DNA from: CAZNKU01 sp045654805 | GTDB taxonomy: Bacteria > Bacillota > Clostridia > Monoglobales > Firm-18 | Reading direction: 5' to 3' | Length of the DNA: 41,902 nt | NCBI GenBank assembly: GCA_045654805.1 | Contig: JAZOOD010000071.1 | Coordinates: forward strand, 1 to 41,902 | Shown here: piece after piece, positions 39,601 through 41,902 of the stretch | How the letters are laid out: each line of letters begins with the position of its first letter | How positions within the stretch are numbered: position 1 is the stretch's first letter | Position numbers and translations under genes: made by a program | Notes under the pieces: generated by a model | The model's input: only the letters and a program-made list of their open reading frames with translations | Told to the model about the DNA's origin: nothing | Databases searched by the model: none

Positions 39601-41564
39601 AGGGCTATATCATCCTCTTCCCACCCTGTTCTCATATACGTTCTTCTTGCATCAGGGAATGATATTGATGTAATATCAGGTAGTTTACCCTGCTTTCCAT
39701 TAGTATTAATATATTTTAGTTCAGGATCATCTATACTCATTTGTGTAAGTAAACTATACCAACCAGAGAAGTTTTTAGAATATGATTTACCATGGTCTAT
39801 AGAATCACCAAATCCAAAACCACCCCAACCGGGTGATGTTGAATACAACGCATTTTTAACCATTTTATGAAAAACATTATAACTAGCTTCATTATATGGC
39901 AAACCAAAATGATGTACTTTTGTACCATTGTAAACATTAAACTGATTTGAAAACGTACTCAACTCTGTCCAGATATAATTAAAACCCTGTGCAAAGCATG
40001 AACCATCTTCATAAACTATAGCATTCAATACTCTTTCATTATGCTTTAGAACAAGATCATACCAATAATCTGTATCTTTAATTTCAGGGAATAAATTACA
40101 CATAAGGTACATAGCTCTGTTCCAAGATGTAGCCATATTACCTGTAACAACTTCTTTTTCAACAATATATTCAGCCATATAATTGGTTACATGAACAAAG
40201 TTTTTAAGCAATGCTGTGAATATGTAAGGGTTATCTGTAAGTGTCTGGCTATCCCACACCATAACAAAGGCATTTGGAAGCTGAGTAAGGTAACCGCCTA
40301 TATCAAGATGGCTAAGTCCTCTTTTGGGGTCAGGATTTTTATCCGAATTATCAAAAGTATGATCATCCGCATACCTATTAGCACCTACGTAATAAGCACA
40401 GCTCATCATCTGTCTTAAAAAAGTATAGGCATATTTTTCATCACCTGTATTTCCATACATTTTTGCAACTGCCTGAGGCAAAGTACCTCTGAGGAAATAA
40501 CATATTTTACCTTTAGTATCTGCAAGAGGATGAGTATAAAAATCCCACGCCTCCTGGTCGTTACAGGAGAAGAACAACCAGTCATCAAAAGTATTCCATG
40601 TAATTTTATTTTCTGTCCAGGATGCATCTCCCCAACCATATATAAAAAGCTCTTTTTCACTCAAATCACCGCCGGATGCTACACGTGCAGTAAACTTAAG
40701 CTCTGCAGATTCTATTTTATCTGTCGATTTAAGCGAAGAAATATCAAATTTAAGATATGTTCTCTTTGTAGCAGATGCATCACTGTCCCAAGGATTAAAA
40801 GCGCTGGTCCAATGACCCACATAACCATATTCCTGCGCGTACAAAGTTGTTTTAGAACCATAATTTTTGTCAGCATTATCTACAGGACTTATATATGAAT
40901 CCGCTGATACTTTAAATTCCTTTTCAACACCGTTCACCTTTAAAGTAAGAGTTGCGTGAACACCACTTTCCTTAGATTTTATTTCCGCAGCAGTATTACT
41001 TTTGTCTATAGATGCAATGACAAATGCAACATTTTTAGATGACACAGAATTCTTTACGTGGGTAAGGACATCTGTTGTTGAAACCTCCTGCCAGGAATTA
41101 CCGCTTACCGAAACAATCCCGATAGGTGTACCTGTAACATCAGTTGCATAAACATTCCTTGCCTGCAATTCACCCTGTAATTCCGCTTGGAACCTTTCCT
41201 CTTCTTTTCCGTCACCTGTAAAATTCGTACTCAACTTATACAAATTATCTTTTTGCGCACGGTAGTATTCTAATAATTCTGTCTTTGCAGTAACGTAATC
41301 TCCAGATTTCGCAGCATTTTCAACATCTATCAACCCTGTAAAATCGTCATATTTAAAATATGGCACTTTTGTCCAGGTTGATGTAGCTGAATTCCATTTA
41401 CCAAAAAATTCTTCATCTGAAATTTCACCCGAATCCGGCATAATTTCAAAATCATATGTATCATTCCTATATACATACGTTCCACCTGAATCCGCGGCCA
41501 TTACACAAGTTACTGATGAAGTAAGCATTATGAATGCCAGCAACAAGCATAAAACTTTTCTCAT
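36651..41564 (-). CDS. Giant secreted heparinase II/III-type polysaccharide lyase
   Basis: A 1637-residue protein with a signal peptide (cut after about residue 23, VMA-AD). N-terminal lyase helices (about 60-115; DFTGLIDVENAAKSGDYVTAK) are followed by a DNRLRE/CBM96-like beta domain (about 219-325; VSADSYISPVDNADKNYGSK, YLKFDIS). The alpha/alpha toroid (about 345-610; TGNMATSWNRAMYLMCNLFPEI) comes next, then the heparinase II/III C-terminal beta domain (635 to about 900; RRTYMRTGW, SSHKHNDQMSVVLMA with the usual His pair). The remaining 700 residues hold at least two jelly-roll-like repeats that look carbohydrate binding (LIDFDGLSTAATTD, TYMDEIVIATAG). It should cleave a uronic-acid-containing polysaccharide outside the cell; which one is unknown. 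Confidence 0.88.
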   Translation of the reverse strand: MRKVLCLLLAFIMLTSSVTCVMAADSGGTYVYRNDTYDFEIMPDSGEISDEEFFGKWNSATSTWTKVPYFKYDDFTGLIDVENAAKSGDYVTAKTELLEYYRAQKDNLYKLSTNFTGDGKEEERFQAELQGELQARNVYATDVTGTPIGIVSVSGNSWQEVSTTDVLTHVKNSVSSKNVAFVIASIDKSNTAAEIKSKESGVHATLTLKVNGVEKEFKVSADSYISPVDNADKNYGSKTTLYAQEYGYVGHWTSAFNPWDSDASATKRTYLKFDISSLKSTDKIESAELKFTARVASGGDLSEKELFIYGWGDASWTENKITWNTFDDWLFFSCNDQEAWDFYTHPLADTKGKICYFLRGTLPQAVAKMYGNTGDEKYAYTFLRQMMSCAYYVGANRYADDHTFDNSDKNPDPKRGLSHLDIGGYLTQLPNAFVMVWDSQTLTDNPYIFTALLKNFVHVTNYMAEYIVEKEVVTGNMATSWNRAMYLMCNLFPEIKDTDYWYDLVLKHNERVLNAIVYEDGSCFAQGFNYIWTELSTFSNQFNVYNGTKVHHFGLPYNEASYNVFHKMVKNALYSTSPGWGGFGFGDSIDHGKSYSKNFSGWYSLLTQMSIDDPELKYINTNGKQGKLPDITSISFPDARRTYMRTGWEEDDIALAFTAKGDASSHKHNDQMSVVLMAYGKNLLVDPSYASILTDSKYAEVKAGASHNTITVNGGNIYGSTGQDSVVDEMEINDLYDHATYTYAYVQNASNFERNVLFLKKQKFFIVSDYILASDTTKENVFTQHWHMLPDSNIYISDKNEFRSNFESGANIIVAPVDAAGMSDKRLDDSLYCPATGSYVNNKKGVYERKSNTDVKYGTVLYPLEEGQDRTIETTVINTPVEGNGANAFSIKITDPATGIVDTYYYYHLNDIDQKQEITLGDYKTDASTILIHENASGKLLDFFVYDASYVKKDDFKYEYIFKSSDGEKTFGVDYSSGNVTEISSGGDKPFGMEFSSDNIVDSNSLTVDGLKNIALYTDSTTSSTFNGEVVQSASKNGNYWYYGDWSVLKQSMSESGIDSSMTVLSYFGGENPGATPITSSSIINPSTGSSSRKTFALSTRKNDNKEAGNGELVSVGYENGEYNEYYWKNSYTYLLSGYKTSLIDYLKEKPVFVLKYDIKIPVDANVSAERIFKPIFSTSNSTSTDPTSVTIKYADSKFTVSDLVGLTPVENKSASYTPGTWATVEYRAYRGTDGKLICGVYIDGEKIFCGTGDIDYSELFALYEVIFMQNSNVTTYMDEIVIATAGEEYKPDLTTDLSLIDFDGLSTAATTDTFSVSSEGALASKKLVRSGTSKRTSTFKGEVRQNDDSALVVTTAKGTNTEKYGTYMVNTTNQAFGTYVNKDDAEYILTSSYDIYIPNGTEASKRWDGIRLADTSRSNDILINSYIEDGKLWFDVDINNSDYAGEVEGAEKSVYAEISSGSWHTINYVMKVRYNTTEGKYYINLYGIYKNVCYYKNELTLDADELNWKQRIINIEGIDTDVVTKYDNIRMSHCLNIDNPVYAWPIIELDATTSAIKSKIKIIGSYDSLCLVTAVFNEEGSLVKLWTDKELDSNGYLSNEIFDSTYLMQGYKARAFLLDSLTSAIPYAEKAEVTIK

Positions 41565-41624
41565 TTCAACAATCCCCTTTTAAATTATTTTTTAAAATAT
41601 AACAAACCAAATCACGCTATTTTT

Positions 41625-41653
41625 ATAATAACATAAATAATCCGATTTTGCAA
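41625..41653 (-). promoter_or_regulatory. Promoter of the heparinase-type gene
   Basis: TTGCAA (41648-41653), a 17-bp spacer and TATTAT (41625-41630) on the minus strand, about 60 bp before the start codon. Confidence 0.6.
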
Positions 41654-41684
41654 TAGGTTTTTTGTCAATATAATCCTATAACAT

Positions 41685-41720
41685 AAAACAGCACTATGGA
41701 TTATTCCATAGTGCTGTTTT
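41685..41720 (-). terminator. Terminator of the SLH-protein gene
   Basis: A 16-bp perfect stem (41685-41700 with 41705-41720, core CAGCACTATGGA/TCCATAGTGCTG), loop TTAT, ending in TTTT on the minus strand. Confidence 0.88.
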
Positions 41721-41730
41721 TATATAACAA

Positions 41731-41902
41731 TTACTTTGATTGTATAATCTCTAAGAGACCTGAAATAACCTTTGCGGATTCTGCTCTGGTAAGGGTGTCA
41801 AGAGGTCTGAATTCGTTGTTATATCCTTCTATCAAGCCTATTGACTTCATTAGCATTACTGATTCCTTTGCATATTCTGATACCTTATCATCATCTGCAA
41901 AT
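41731..41902 (-). CDS. S-layer homology (SLH) domain protein, C-terminal end
   Basis: The last 56 codons of a protein whose front lies beyond the window. They form one SLH domain: FADDDKVSEYAKESVMLMKS, then GLIEGYNNEFRPLDTLTRAES and the helix AKVISGLLEIIQSK. SLH domains bind pyruvylated cell-wall polysaccharide, anchoring surface proteins. It is upstream of, and in the same direction as, the heparinase-type lyase gene, suggesting a surface polysaccharide-handling locus. Confidence 0.9.
   Translation of the reverse strand, partial: FADDDKVSEYAKESVMLMKSIGLIEGYNNEFRPLDTLTRAESAKVISGLLEIIQSK

Overview
The window reads as chromosomal DNA of a low-GC, spore-forming Clostridia-type Firmicute. This rests on a complete spoIIIAA-AH operon, spoIIGA-sigE, T-box and THF riboswitch leaders, strong AGGAGG-type ribosome sites, and the end of an S-layer-homology (SLH) protein. 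A gut, carbohydrate-using lineage is likely: there is a 1637-residue secreted heparinase II/III-type lyase, a GH13 enzyme, an Mgl sugar importer and a sugar oxidoreductase/isomerase cluster. I cannot name the species; an SLH- and lyase-rich gut Clostridium such as Monoglobus is only a guess.

Layout. 1-900: the start of a small membrane protein, then a DUF559 nuclease-like gene inside a pair of exact 21-bp inverted palindromes, which looks like a small mobile element. 921-5530: YhcH/YiaL protein, asparaginyl-tRNA synthetase, AsnA asparagine synthetase, an SdpR/SdpI pair with palindromic operators, and an ElaA-type acetyltransferase. 5534-8172: an XRE-cupin-acyl-CoA ligase fusion behind a full T-box riboswitch with promoter and terminator. 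8284-9480: manganese catalase, a palindrome-rich intergenic stretch and initiator tRNA-Met. 9486-14179 (minus strand): the spoIIIA operon followed by an Asp23/Gls24 gene. 14236-17818 (plus strand): THF riboswitch-folT, then spoIIGA-sigE-dacF behind a long-spacer spoIIG-type promoter. 17878-21395: mglBAC sugar importer. 21407-25692: queH, a decayed PIG-L deacetylase, two tiny ORFs, nitroreductase, GH13 enzyme and purC. 25935-26191: a DegT-aminotransferase remnant abutting a 56-bp near-palindrome that looks like joined insertion-sequence ends. 26217-32389: AGE-family epimerase, then an operon of two TIM-barrel isomerase/Gfo-Idh-MocA oxidoreductase pairs with a divergent AraC regulator. 32499-36529: XRE-L-serine dehydratase fusion, phosphohexomutase and M55 peptidase. 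36651-41902: the giant lyase and the end of an SLH protein.

How the parts work together. SpoIIGA, SigE and SpoIIIA form the mother-cell arm of sporulation, and two regions carry Spo0A-box-like motifs. Two metabolic enzymes carry N-terminal XRE domains, and one of these is also under T-box control. That links uncharged tRNA, tentatively tRNA-Phe, to activation of an organic acid, and is the most distinctive regulatory arrangement here. The two-pair Gfo/TIM-barrel operon is the best candidate for an uncharacterised catabolic system: paired sugar oxidation and isomerisation or elimination under AraC control, with an adjacent epimerase and the relic of an aminotransferase.
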